Shown one piece after another: positions 21,361 through 32,483 of a stretch of 64,000 nt of DNA. Position 1 is the stretch's first letter, and every line of letters begins with the position of its first letter. The DNA comes from Closterium sp. NIES-65 (lineage: Eukaryota; Streptophyta; Zygnematophyceae; Desmidiales; Closteriaceae). The translations under genes were made by a program, and so were the position numbers. The stretch covers positions 496,001 to 560,000 of the forward strand of contig CANXME010000095.1 in assembly GCA_948144175.1 (NCBI GenBank), in the 5' to 3' direction. The notes beneath the pieces are model-generated. The model was not told where the DNA came from and did no database searches. It saw only the letters and a program-made list of their open reading frames with translations.

Positions 21361-21450
21361 GGCGTGGGGTAACGCGGTAACCGCAGTCGGTCAGTAGGTA
21401 CTGGTGGGCCCGAAAAAATACGGTCCCACGGACCTACTGCTCTGAAACCA

Positions 21451-21592
21451 TGTTAGAACTATGAGTACGAAAGAAGAACAGCAGAAGGGGGGTTTCACTA
21501 GCAAGCAATGGGATACATATAGCAAACCCTAACAGGGCTGTACTCACTATGAAGTACCCCACTGTAGACTAGACAAATATAACATTCTGACA
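21451..21592 (-). repeat. 5' LTR of element C (T-type)
   Basis: It starts TGTCAGAATGTTATATTTG and ends TTCTAACA, 142 bp. It matches the LTR of element T (31261-31403) far better than the other LTR of C (16448-16579). Confidence 0.88.
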
Positions 21593-21966
21593 CATAAGTC
21601 CATGTTTTGAGTTGTAAAAAAGAGTTGCGCATAATAACGAATCACGCGGCTGTGACACAATGAACTGACAATACAATCAAGGCACGTACTAATATAGTGA
21701 CTAGCGGGAACACCGGGGATGCGAGGTTGGGTGCAAGTTTGGCAAATGGAAATCCGAAGGCGACGCGGGGCAGCCTCGGAATCGTAGGTGTCGGCCGAAC
21801 GTGCGAAAGTTCGAAATGTCGGGGTTGTGCGCATAGCAGTCAACCCCGGTAAGGAAAAGGAAAATTCCTTATAGTCCATGTTCGGTTCCTCCCTGCTAAT
21901 TTGATATTTTATATTATATCGGCCTTGATTTGATATTTTCCCTATTGAGAGTGACAATCTCCAATT
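21593..21966. other. Unassigned low-copy sequence
   Basis: This is AT-richer than the flanking elements. A minus-strand ORF of 136 codons starting at 21957 overlaps the LTR and shows no recognisable domain. I do not annotate it as a gene. Confidence 0.4.
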
Positions 21967-21969
21967 TCA

Positions 21970-22306
21970 GGGCGCGTCCCCTCCCTCGATCGATCGCGAG
22001 ATCGCTGTGAAAAACCGACCGGGCACACTGATCGCAGGTTTGGGGGGCGGGATTGGTAGGAGGTGACAATCGCGGATCGATCTCGAGCCCAGGGTGACAG
22101 GATCGAGAATTCAAGGGGGAAAAACTCTCGATCCTGCCAAAGCCGAGATCGGTGTGGCCACGAAGGCACATCGATCTTTATCAGCGGAGGTGACAAGATC
22201 GTTAGACACCAGTTACTATACACTCACACTCTCGAAATATTGTTACCCTGTCAATTGTGATGCTACAGTGACATTAGCTCGATCGATCGAGGGAGGGGAC
22301 GCGCCC
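21970..22306. mobile_element. MITE-like element with 27-bp terminal inverted repeats
   Basis: The terminal 27 bases are perfect inverted complements (21970-21996 and 22280-22306), beginning GGGCGCGTCCCC. TCA flanks both sides (21967-21969, 22307-22309) as a possible 3-bp target duplication. The 337-bp element has no ORF. GG-starting ends with a 3-bp duplication fit non-autonomous DNA transposons of the PIF/Harbinger or CACTA type, but the superfamily is unproven. Confidence 0.75.
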
Positions 22307-22309
22307 TCA

Positions 22310-23271
22310 AGGCAGTTGATGACAGCGTCCGTTTGCGGTGCTTCCGTTCGAAAGTTGTACGACTGTGGTTCAAAACGCGATAAGGGGCATGGTTCGCTAC
22401 GGTTAATAGTATGCTAAAAGTAGAATTGTGCCGCGCTATAAAGCGACTCCCAACTTCCTGGCTGTCACCTTAGCATAGACTTCTCAGTCTCCCACGCTGT
22501 GACCGCATCGCCTTATCCTCGCGAGTACGTCAACGTATGCGCCGATGAGCCTGTCGCCTTCCACCTCGTCTGTTGGCAGCATCTCGTGTGTGCCAGCGCC
22601 GCGGGTTTCCATCTCTCCGAGTTTCGACGCCTTCCAAGGCGAGCTACCTCTCATGCGTCGTGCATTTCGTCCCGCTGACCTATCTCGTGCACCCCGTTCG
22701 CGCCGCGAAAGGGAAATGCCTCGCGATAAAACCATCCGAACACCTGTAGCGTCACGCCACGTGGCGCCGCGGTTGAGTCAAGTCGTCAGATGGCGAGCAC
22801 CCCTCGCGGTTGATTGAGTCCGTCGCGCCGCGGCTGGTCACTCGAACGTCGGGCTACGAGGAGCTCTGAAGAGTTCTCAGAAGCGCGCCACGCTGCGACG
22901 AGGAGTCACGCAAAGATGCCCCGTGCCCGTCGCTCCCGCCGCTGCTGGTAGTCGACGCTCCCCTGGAATTGCATTCCCCACGCCCCGTGCTCGTCAATCC
23001 GCCTTGCACCGCGCACCTCCCGTCTGACTACACAGCCGCCGCCTGGAAACAGTGTGGCGCGGCAGCTACTCGTGTTGCGGTCGAGACTCTTTATATTCTT
23101 GCGCGTGGTTCCGTAGTGCCGCGAGAGGAGCACACGAGCCTGGATTAAGCTGAGCCGAATCTTCTCGAGGGCACACAAGCCTAGTAATCGCGGGGTCAGA
23201 ACACAGCACACAGCACACAGCTCTCAGTACTCAGCAGCAGCAGCAGCACGAGCCGCAGACAAGCATTCGCC
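22310..23271. other. Upstream region of the Rieske oxygenase gene
   Basis: No transposon similarity was seen. Short ORFs (for example 22545-22817) are Arg/Ser/Pro-rich and unconvincing. It probably holds the promoter and 5' untranslated region of the downstream gene; CAG-rich sequence (23231-23250) directly precedes the ATG. Confidence 0.45.
23090..23097 (+). promoter_or_regulatory. Possible TATA box of the Rieske oxygenase gene
   Basis: TTTATATT, in an otherwise GC-rich stretch, lies about 175 bases before the chosen ATG. This is weak evidence, from position and composition only. Confidence 0.3.
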
Positions 23272-26200
23272 ATGAGCGCATGTGCTGCGTCTGCCTTTCA
23301 GGGTTGCATCGGCAACCTCAGGGGCTCCGTCTGCCATGCCTCCCACCGTGCAGCGCCGCCCCACCGCGCACCGCCCCTCCAGGTACCACAGCAGCAGCAG
23401 CAGCGCCTGGCGTGTGGTGCCCACCGCAGTCGCGCGCCTCTGAGCTTCGCTCTCTCGTGGCACAAGAACGGGATGTCGCATGGAGGGCGCAGGGCGTGCA
23501 GCGGTGTGCGTGTGCGAAGCCACGGCAGCAGCTCTGCCTCTGGGGATGATGGGTGGGCGGACAATAGTGAGCAACCCTCGCCTGTCCCTCCTGCTTCCCT
23601 TGCTGCCGCCACCCCTCCTCTGCCTGCTCACCTGGCCGCCACAGCCCCAGCTGCTTCCCCTGCTGAATCTTCAGCCCCTGCTGTTCCTCCCACGCTGGTT
23701 GCACCGGCCACTGCGCGTGCTGCTGTGCCGCCTGCACTGGCCGGCAAGCCGCGAACCTCAGGTGAGGTGCGGCAGCAGCAGGCAGCAGGGGAGGCGGGCA
23801 AGGCAAGACCGGGCGAGGAAGCAGCAGAGGAGGGGCGAGCGAGGCGGGCAGAGAGGGAGCAAGTGGATTGGAACAAGGCGTGGTACGCGGTGGGCGTGAT
23901 CGCAGACATGGACGCGAGTCGGCCGCACGCGCTCACAGTGGTGGGCCGCCCCCTCGTGCTCTGGCGGGACGCTTCCCGAACCTGGCGCTGCTTCCTTGAC
24001 CAATGCCCCCACCGCTTGGTACCCCTCTCTGAAGTGAGTCTTGTGCCCGCACCGCCTCGTGCCCCTCTCTGAGGTGGGTTCATTTCTTCACCCCGTGCTC
24101 CCCGCCTCTCCGCATCCCATCCACTTGCCCTCTTCCACCTGCTGACCTGCATGCACAAGTCCGGGCGGCTGTTTCGCCCAACCTATCACCTCTCACTCCC
24201 TACTCTCCCCTGCTTTGTGCCCAGCCAGCCATCTGCCACACCTTCTCCATGTGCGTTTCCCGCCTTGTTCCTCTGTCCCCCTCCCCCTGTCCCCCTACGT
24301 GTGGCGTAGCCTCGTGTGGGCGCCAGGGATGTCTGTTTCCCGGCATCTCACCCCCATCTTTCCCTCCGCCGCCCCACAGGGCCGCATAGACTCGGAGGGC
24401 CGCCTGGCGTGTTCGTACCACGGGTGGGCGTTTGCAGGCAGCGGCGCGTGCCAGCTCATCCCGCAGGCGCCCCAAGACAACCCCGGCCAGCCCCCCCGGG
24501 CCCTCTCCTCTCCCCGCGCCTGCGCCACTGCCTTCCCCACCAGGGATTTCCATGTGAGTGTTTGCACATGGCCTTTGTCTAAAACGATACACCTTCCGTT
24601 TTGTCTTACATGCTCTATGTTGTCGTCTCGTCTTCTATCCAAGCTCTCCAGACACGCTTGCACCTGTTGACTTGACCCTGCTGTGCCGACTTCAACGTCC
24701 CCCTTAGCCGCTTTCCCTACCTCATCTCCTCTCTCTCCCCTTCACACCACACCCAACCCTACTCCCACTCTCACTTACCCACACCCCAATCCCCACCCGC
24801 ACCCGCACCCCCAACCCCGTGGCAGGGCATTCTCTTTGTGTGGCCCGACAGCGCCTCTGTGGAAGAGGCGGAGCGCACGGCCATTCCCGAGCCTGAGGGA
24901 GTGGACTGGTCCGCGTTTGACGTGGCGCTGTATGCGCGCCGCCTGCCCTACAGCTACGAGATGCTGGCGGAGAACTTTGCCGACCCGTCGCACCTCTACT
25001 ACGCCCACCATGGCATCGGCCCTCTGCACCGCGACCAGGGGGCGCCCATGAAGGAGATCAGCATGCAGCGCGTGGTGAGATGAGATGAGAGGCTAGTGCG
25101 TGGTGAGATGGGCGTGCGGCGCATGGGGAGATGAGTGTACGAGCTGTGTGAGGAATGGTGTGTCTCATACCAGTTGCTTCGCTGCCCACGACAAATGCAC
25201 GCCGTTTCACATCTGACTTGTGCCCGCCACGCCAGCTGTTTTTTACCACAGCTGGAAAAATACTTCTCGCGCTTTCAGCAAACCTCTACAGCCTTAACAC
25301 TTTATACTGATGAGGAGCGCATGCGGTGCGTCATGAAGAAATTGCAGTGTAATCTTCCTTTCTTTTTGAAATTGCCTCCTTGTGAGAGTCGATCCACCAT
25401 ACTTTCATCGTTTTTACACCCTCTCCACGTTCCCTACGCATGAGCTGTCAGACCAAGGAGGGCTTCCAAGGCACCTTCCACGATGCTTCCTCGCCTGCCA
25501 CCTTCACCTTCAGCGCCCCCACCTTCATCTGCTACAACCGGTATGCGACAGCTCTGAGCATTCGTTGTGATCGCTTCACTACAAACCAACTGTCTTGCAG
25601 CATGCGACAGCCATCTGTTGCTCACACTGAACCGCGCTTTTAAGCTGGCGTGTGCATGTCCTGGCGCTCGAACAAACCCACCGTCACACTGCCTCGTAAC
25701 TGTCCTTCCTGTCCCATGTCAGTGCTCTCGTATCTATGTATTGAACTCCGCAACTGTGCATACGTGTGTCACCACCTGCAGCACCCTCGCTCCACCACCA
25801 GCGGCAGCAAAAGCAGCAGTGGCAGGGGCAGCTCCACCCGCACCCACGACGGTGCTCATCTGCCTGTACATGACGCCCATGCGCCCGGGGGAGTGCCTCA
25901 TGATCTTCCTGCAGGCCAACAACGAGGGTGTGGTGAAGGGCACCAAGGAGGGTGGCAGTGCTGATGGCAAGGGGGTTGAGAAAAGGGCGGTGCCAAGGAG
26001 GAAGTCGCTGTGGGGGGAGCAGTTTGCGTCGCAGGCGTGGCGATCGCACCTCTTCACTCACAATGTCTTTGACAGTACGATGCCTTCCCGCCCTGCTTGC
26101 TTCTCCTGCCCTGCGTGCTTCTCCTGCCCTGCTTGCTTCTCTTGCCCTCCTTGCTTCGCCTGCCCTCCTTGCTTCTCCTGCCCTGCTTGCTTCTCTTGCC

Positions 26201-27607
26201 CTCCTTGCTTCGCCTGCCCTCCTTGCTTCTCCTGCCCTGCTTGCTTCTCCTGCCCTGCTTGATTCTCCTGCCCTGCTTGCTTCTCCTGCCCTGCTTGCTT
26301 CTCCTGCCCTGCTTGCTTCTCCTGCCCTGCTTGCTTCTCCTGCCCTGCTTGCTTCTCCTGCCCTGCTTGCTTCTCCTGCCCTGCTTGCTTCTCCTGCCCT
26401 GCTTGCTTCTCCTGCCCTGCTTGCTTCTCCTGCCCTGCTTGATTCTCCTGCCCTGCTTGATTCTCCTGCCCTGCTTGATTCTCCTGCCCTGCTTGATTCT
26501 CCTGCCCTGCTTGATTCTCCTGCCCTGCTTGATTCTCCTGCCCTGCACCGTGCCTTTCATGCCTGGGTCTCCTCCTCACATCATCAGGCAATCATGCGTG
26601 TCCAGACATAAGTGCCCCACACATTTGCCATGAGTTCCAGACATAAGTGCCCCACACATTTGCCATGAGTTCTAACTTCTATGTTACATTCTCCTCTGTA
26701 CCTCTCTGTGTGTCCTCCTTTCCTCTCCATTGATCTCCACCTCTCCCCTCCCAATCCTCCCTCCCTCCCCATCCAGGTGACAACTACTTTCTGCACTGTC
26801 AGGACATTCTCGTGGGCCAGAAAATCGAATCTATTGCCGCCCGGCATCGAGGTGCTGCCATTGCCAGGGCAGGGGGAGGTGGGTTGACAGAGCAGGAGCA
26901 GGAGGAGGTGGAGAGGGCAGCTGAGAGGGCGAGCAGTCGGTTCTGGCAGTCGGAGTATTTCCTGCCTGCCCCGGCTGACCTCTTCGTGGTGGCCTTCCGC
27001 CAGTGGATGGGCTCGTATGCAGGTAGGCTCATGGCGACAGATGTGTGTTGGTTGTATCGCCAAGTGCCCTACATGACAGAATGAAGCGTGTTTTACCCAA
27101 GCAGCCATTGCTGCCTACTCCATGCTGCACCCTGCACTCCTCTTTCCCCTTCCTCTTTCAGCCTCTATGCAAGCATGTTGTCCCTCTGTTGGCCTGCGTC
27201 ATCTCTGTACGCACTCCCTTCCTACATAGCAAGCACGCCCATTGTCTCTCCCTGCCTCCGCACCTCATCCAACAGGCGGCGCTGTATCTTTCCCCCCAGG
27301 CTACTCCCTGCCCCCCCAGCCACTCCCCAAGGCAGTGGTGTTGGGCCGAATGGCCTCCCACACGGCACACTGCACCTCTTGCTCCTCCGCCCTCGCCTCC
27401 CTGCAGCGAGCGCACCTGCTGCTGCCCGCACTCTCTCTGCTCGCCGCTGCTGCTGCCGGTGCTGTTCCCCTAGCGTTTCCATCCGCCTCTGTTGTGTTTT
27501 CTCTTGTCCTGCTGCTGATGTCAGCAGCGCTAGCAGTAGCTGCCTGGAAGGTGCACCTGCTGATCCCGCAGTTCATCTATGTCGGCTGGGATCATTCCAA
27601 GACCTAA
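23272..27607 (+). CDS. PAO/TIC55/PTC52-type Rieske non-heme iron oxygenase, 7 exons
   Basis: Predicted exons: 23272-24033, 24380-24553, 24826-25074, 25452-25540, 25782-26074, 26777-27022 and 27300-27607. All introns are GT-AG with consistent phases, giving 706 residues. The first 200 or so residues are Ala/Ser/Pro-rich, plausibly a plastid transit peptide plus linker. 'DWNKAWYAVGVIADMD' opens the Rieske domain. Its [2Fe-2S] ligands are C245-x-H247 and C265-x-x-H268, split by intron 1. The mononuclear iron motif N-x2-D-x2-H-x4-H is at 362-373 ('NFADPSHLYYAH'). The C-terminus has a CxxC (629-632, 'HCTSCSSAL') and two hydrophobic segments (about 640-690), both diagnostic of the pheophorbide oxygenase/TIC55/PTC52 group of plastid membranes. 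At 706 residues it is longer than the roughly 500-550 usual for the group, mostly at the N-terminus. I cannot tell which member it is, so the substrate (pheophorbide a, a chlorophyll precursor or another) is open. Confidence 0.88.
26090..26545 (+). repeat. 18-bp minisatellite in intron 5 of the Rieske gene
   Basis: About 25 head-to-tail units of TGCTTGCTTCTCCTGCCC with a few recurrent variants (CTTGCTTCGCC early, GATTCTCC late). It starts 15 bases after the predicted donor at 26075. It is fully within the intron, which at 702 bases is the longest of the gene. Confidence 0.92.
26600..26672 (+). repeat. Tandem duplication in intron 5
   Basis: A unit of about 37 bp beginning CCAGACATAAGTGCCCCACA is present twice in direct order, just downstream of the minisatellite. 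Confidence 0.85.
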
Positions 27608-27764
27608 GTGGTGCCTCACGCACGCTTCGTATGTCATTGCGCAATATCTACTTTAATACCCTTTTTGCTCACCGGTATCTCTACTGTTGTGTCACGCGAA
27701 TACGGACTATTCACGCTACTGGTAACACTAGTGAAGGGACACATGATACACTGACTACTACGAC

Positions 27765-27770
27765 AATAAA
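27765..27770 (+). terminator. Possible polyadenylation signal of the Rieske gene
   Basis: AATAAA lies 158 bases after the predicted stop, in AT-rich sequence. Its use is inferred from position. Confidence 0.4.
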
Positions 27771-29060
27771 GTAATACTACCAACACTTCATTGCAATTGA
27801 TCTCTGTTACTAGCACAAAAAAATAAACCATCGATACCATACCTACTAGTCTCCTGTAATTCATAAAAGTCACAAAGATTCATACCGCACTTCACAGCAA
27901 TGAGTTTTGCGGACTAGAACCAATGGTCGTTCATCATGGACAGGTACCGATGCTCAGTTCCATGATATCAGCATTACCACCCGACAAACCATCGTAATCA
28001 AAATCGTTATAACGATAAACTTCATCCCAAGAATCATCCCCGCGATAGGTTGGGCGCGGTGATTTGTACACTCCGAACAAGTGACCCTATCATGTGACAT
28101 ACGAAGAGGTTATGCACTGCAAACAGAGAGAGTGGCCGAAGGCACCACGAGCAAAAATCACATTAGCAGACCGTGTGAGCTGTTTAATTGATGGTCGCGG
28201 AGAAACCCGGGTGCAGATGAAGCAGCACACCTCGCCCTCATGGCAACCCAACGCAAAGTGAGCCGTCGGATTCAACAGAGCAGTGGCGTTCCATGCCTGC
28301 CAGCAACGTCCACGCAGCATGGCACATGGTTAATGGTGGCAGAAAGGAAAGGCTTGTGCTCAACATTTATTCTCAAATACCCGACCGACACTCCATTCCA
28401 GTAGCACATGGAAACATCACAATGACACGATGGGATAGCATAGCATGGCATGATACAACTCCTAACCACATCACCTCATAATGGCAGAAGGGGCATGTGC
28501 TCAGAGAAAAGGGCTGGCCTTGGAGCAGCCAGTGGAAGCTGCAGACAGGCAATGGGGGAGAGGGATGAGAAGGATCATGCAGCTAGGTTTTGAATGTGCG
28601 GCCTACGCCGTGGTTTAGAGGAACATGCGTGCCGATCGTAAATGGAAGCATGAAGCTGGTGCTACCCTGTGGACCATCCTACTTTGCCCACGCTCTCTCA
28701 AGTACCCACCCCTGCCAGCCATCCATACACCGCTGAGCCATACCGTGAGTGCTTGAACTTAGCGACCGCCCCTCGCAGCACACAACAAGGCTCTCCCGCA
28801 ACCGAGTGCTCCCACCAACACCCCTTTGTTGGCATCAACACTGCCGCACGCTCCTGCACCCCTTCCCCCACTCCTCCCTCCCTTTCACCCCCCTCCTCTC
28901 TCTTTCCAACCCCAAGCGAGGGGCATGCAAAGGGAGTGGAGGCGGGAAAAGTTGTGGGGTCAGGGGTGCGCGGACGACAAAGTGATGGGAAAGAGGAAGG
29001 GGCAGGGAGGAAGCATTTGGAGAGAAAGAGTTCAGAGGCGAGATCGCAGCAGAGGTTCCA
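27771..29060. other. Intergenic region, nothing recognised
   Basis: This is low-copy sequence without transposon hallmarks. Several ORFs under 140 codons exist on both strands, but none shows domain-like composition or a splice context I can defend. The stretch 28850-29060 is C-rich on the plus strand and gives only low-complexity peptides. Confidence 0.4.
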
Positions 29061-29696
29061 TCATCGATCGTCGTCAACATGAGGACCGATGGACAGAGGA
29101 GAGGCAGCAGCAGGCGCGGCGGCATGCGGGGTGGGCGTGGTGGCACTCAGAGCAACGGCTGCACCACCAGCAGTTGGCAAACCTTCCGCGCCCTTGCAAC
29201 AGACACTCGATGTGCTGCTTGCGCTGCCACTTTCGCCGGCTTCCGCTCCACCTTCTTTCCCGGCACTGCCACTCGCTGCACGCAGCACGCCGCTCTCCTC
29301 CACTGCGTCACTGTCACCCTCCACCTTGCACCAGCTTTCCGTCTCCAAGCGCAACCACGAACCAATCTGCAGCGCCGCGTTCACTCGGAGCGCGATGGCG
29401 CAGGCGTGCGCCACGCCCGAGCATGCGCTCATGCACCGCGCCAGGCTACTCGCCGCGTTCTGCGGGGCGTCGGCGCTACCCGCCTCACGCACCAGGCGCT
29501 CCACCACCGCCGCTACCGCCGCCAACTCACTCTCTTTGGCAAGGGTGGCGCGCGAAAGGCAATAACGCGGCCACAGCTCCGAGCGGGCGACAAGAGCGAA
29601 GGCGCGAAAGACGGAAGTGAGTTGGGCGATGGTGGTAAGAACATCGCCAGTGGCGTCCGCCACGCGGAACAACACCCGACCGTCTAATGCCTCCAT
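29061..29696 (-). CDS. Uncharacterised protein, 211 codons
   Basis: The minus-strand ORF opens at an ATG (29696) and ends at TGA (29061). The first 110 or so residues have a natural, non-repetitive composition with amphipathic helical character ('GDVLTTIAQLTSVFRAFALVARSELW', 'ELAAVAAVVERLVREAG'). The last 90 are Ser/Gly/Ala-rich and low in complexity, so the true C-terminus may lie in an exon further left. No known domain or signal peptide was recognised. It is convergent with the Rieske gene, about 1.45 kb from its stop. Confidence 0.5.
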   Translation of the reverse strand: MEALDGRVLFRVADATGDVLTTIAQLTSVFRAFALVARSELWPRYCLSRATLAKESELAAVAAVVERLVREAGSADAPQNAASSLARCMSACSGVAHACAIALRVNAALQIGSWLRLETESWCKVEGDSDAVEESGVLRAASGSAGKEGGAEAGESGSASSTSSVCCKGAEGLPTAGGAAVALSATTPTPHAAAPAAASPLSIGPHVDDDR

Positions 29697-30271
29697 GCTT
29701 GAGCGATTAATCTGACAGAGTATTATCGGCGCTAATTAGTAAGTTGGGAAGCACCTATCGCATAAATGAAACCCACCCAATCCAATCTGGGCGTCCATGC
29801 GTGCTCTGGCAGGTCCTAGAAGTCTACTATGCCGCGTAGAGGCTTGGATCATGCTTTCTGCACCACTCCGAACCATTACTCACCCGACACTTTGGAGTGG
29901 TCTGCTTGCTGCACCACTTCAAACGCCCTCACCCGACTGGAAGAATGGGCTTGAGAGCAAGAAATGCGAACCTGTTTGGGGGTGGGGAGATGCATGATGC
30001 GCACTTGTTAATCGCATGATACTCGAATCCACACACCCTGTACTACAACATGTATGATGTTAGGAGGAATTTGACAATTGGTTTTGTTTGAAGATTCTTT
30101 CAGATTATGACTTACACAATGGACATTGTTCTTTACTAATTTCGATACACTCCCACTCCAATAAGGGCCCATATGATGTCAACATGAGAATGCCTCGGAA
30201 TCCAAATAAGTGGCCATATAATTGTAACTCAAATAACTCCTCTCCAATCTCTAGACCAAATCTATTTTGTG
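29697..30271. other. AT-rich intergenic sequence, nothing recognised
   Basis: No ORF, repeat or promoter motif stood out. It may carry the promoter of the minus-strand ORF to its left. It is bounded on the right by the presumed 5' edge of element D. Confidence 0.4.
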
Positions 30272-30853
30272 TTGGAATACACGAACGGTTACAACATTCC
30301 TGAAGTTCACCATAGCACGACATCTCACAACGAGACTGTGCGTGTAGTACAATCCTGCTAGCTCATATAGAGCGTGCACTGATTGCCTGGTCAAAAGTCG
30401 AAAGTCAACCGTCACGACTGTTGACCATCCTGGACTGGAGTCACAAGTGTCCTCGCAGGTTACGTGCTGCAACAACGTAGCCGTAAAGGTATCGCAATAG
30501 TTATTGCAACTGCAAACGTGCTTTCAACGATAACACCCGCCGACGCAAGCGTCGACGAGCAGCTTATTGCGCGCATCAGCGGACTTGAGAGCTATGAGCA
30601 TCGACGGATCAAGCTACGTAGAGGAATCGTAGGCTTCCCCTTCCTGATGAAAATTGGCAAGTCAATTCCAAAAGGTCCTTCACATTTGACAACCGTCAAG
30701 CTTTAGCACCTACTCAAGACCAACAACAAGCACATTCCGAAGTATTAGCGTCTCAGCAGAACAAGTTCATCGAGTCATCAAAATTGAGAACATTGTAACA
30801 CCCTTCCACTGCAGAGAATTCTATATTTGTAGCTTTGGATTCGACTTCCGCAA

Positions 30854-31260
30854 ATGACGCAAATCAGGATGTACTACGACACTACTCTCACATTCCCAAC
30901 TGAAGGAACTCGCAAGGAGAATACATTCTTCTACAACGAGTCTCTCCTCAAATACACCATCCTCATCCACAACTTGTCACCTACTGAGCAGCTTGGCATC
31001 CGCTCTTTCAAGAACCATTGGGCTCCCGCAGAATCGTCTTGGGAGTACCTTCAGAATATGTACATGGCAACATGGCACTATGAGTCCACTACTCAACCAG
31101 CTCATGTTAGTAAAAAATACTCAAGAAATGCGGAGGCAACATCCTTGACGACATGTTCGTCACCATAGTCCTTTCAGAACTAGGACCAGAATGGCACCAA
31201 TGCAAGTCTCTACTTCGCGCGAAAGGCGCCATCTCCAAAGGGTCGCTCTGAGCAACACTC
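30854..31260 (+). pseudogene. Copia Gag remnant, element D
   Basis: One frame gives 'YNESLLKYTILIHNLSPTEQ' and 'ESSWEYLQNMYM'. After a frameshift near 31130 another gives 'ILDDMFVTIVLSELGPEWHQ', which fits the conserved end of copia-type Gag (UBN2-like). Stops and shifts show long decay. The piece stops at the left boundary of element T. Confidence 0.6.
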
Positions 31261-31403
31261 TGTCAGAATGTGATATTTGTCTAGCCTGCAGTGGGGTACT
31301 CTATAGCGAGTATAGCCCGAATTAGGGTTTGCTATATGTACTCAACTGCCTGCTAGTGCAAACCCCTCTTTCATGTTTCTCACTTCTGTTTAGCATTTTG
31401 ACA
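31261..31403 (+). repeat. 5' LTR of element T
   Basis: It starts TGTCAGAATG and ends TTTTGACA, 143 bp, and is followed at once by the primer site. It differs from the reassembled 3' LTR at about 6 of 143 positions. Confidence 0.95.
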
Positions 31404-32483
31404 TGGTATCAGAGCAGGTCAACCCTCCTGGGTCGATCCTGTGGGTGGTCCCACTCGATGCTTCCGCTGCTGTCCTGCCTATCGCACGCCCTGGGCGCGC
31501 GATCTTTCCTGCCTGCCGCGCACTTAGTGCGCGCGTCGTTTTTTTTTTTTTTTTCTTCCCGCCGCGCGCTCTGCTCCGTCGACCCGCGTGTCCCTCCCCG
31601 TCGATCGTCGCGTCACCCTGGGGACCCGTGCGTCCCTCCCCGTCGACCGTCGCGCCGCCCCCGGAGAACCGCGCGTCCCCCCCATTGACCGTCGCGTCGC
31701 CCCTGGGGACCCGCGCGCGCCCCCCCGCGATCCCGTCGCGTCGCCCTAGGGACCCGCGCGCGGCCCCCGCCATCCCGGCGCGCCACCCCGTGGGACCCGT
31801 GCGCCGCCCCCGTGGACCCGCGCGTCGCCTTGCAGCCCCCTTTACCGCACACCCAAGTTCGCTTCCCGCACGCTTGTGCATGCTTCGCACACATCTGAGC
31901 TCGCTTACTGCACACTCAGGGTATGGGGGTGACGGGTACGGGGGTGGCGAGTGTGTGAGCCGTCCCCTGCTCCTCCTCCTTCTCCGTCTCCCACTACTAC
32001 AGCTGCCGCTGAGGGGGGTGGGTGTGTGGGAGCCGTCGGAGTGGTACTAGGGGGGTGGCGTGTGAGGATTGCTACGGGTACAGTAGGGGGTGTGTGAAAG
32101 GGGTGTGGGACAGTTGGGGGAGGTTGACTGGAGGTAGCCGTTGTGACGTCAGCAGCGCCAGTAGTCCGGGGGTGGAGTACTCCGGTAGCCCAGTGAGCCT
32201 GCTGCGCAAGTCGCCCGTGGGTCCGTTGCTCCTGCCGCTCGTCTTAGCGCGGAGCCAGTTACTCCTGTAGTCAGGAGGTTGAGTGCTCCGGTAGCCACCG
32301 TGCGCGTGCTCCTGTTGCCCGTGTGACTGCGGCTTCACCCGTCGCCTTCTATCTCCACTCCTCTCACATTCTCTCCTCCTCCTCACTTGCCCTCTGTAAC
32401 TGCCTCTAGCTTTGCTTATCATTGTGAACTATTGCTCTACCCGCTTGTTGTGCTGATTATACCCCACTTTGACTATGGGGGTG

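Larger units (their letters stand above)
16448..21592 (-). mobile_element. Element C: Ty1/copia lacking the RT core
   Basis: Minus-strand order: 142-bp LTR (21451-21592), primer site TGGTTTCAGAGCAG (21437-21450), repeat leader, gag fragment, protease, integrase, repeat linker fused directly to RNase H, polypurine tract and LTR. The RT catalytic region is deleted and the Gag N-terminus is absent. The two flanking LTRs belong to different subtypes, which is unexpected for one integration. No clear 5-bp duplication was found at the outer ends of the K-C pair. Confidence 0.85.

Noticed and set aside
22545..22817. A 90-codon plus-strand ORF upstream of the Rieske gene
   Set aside because: Arg/Ser/Pro-rich with no domain and no splice link to exon 1. 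It could be untranslated leader or chance.
26054..26633. Long overlapping ORFs on both strands (168-178 codons) over the intron minisatellite
   Set aside because: They arise because an 18-bp repeat keeps every frame open. They lie inside intron 5 of the Rieske gene, which has consistent splice phases on both sides.
30272..30480. A complete 5' LTR for element D
   Set aside because: TGTTGGAATAC and a stretch near 30390-30440 resemble the 3' LTR at 63339-63686, but most of the interval does not align by eye and no primer site was found. Only the element boundary is suggested.
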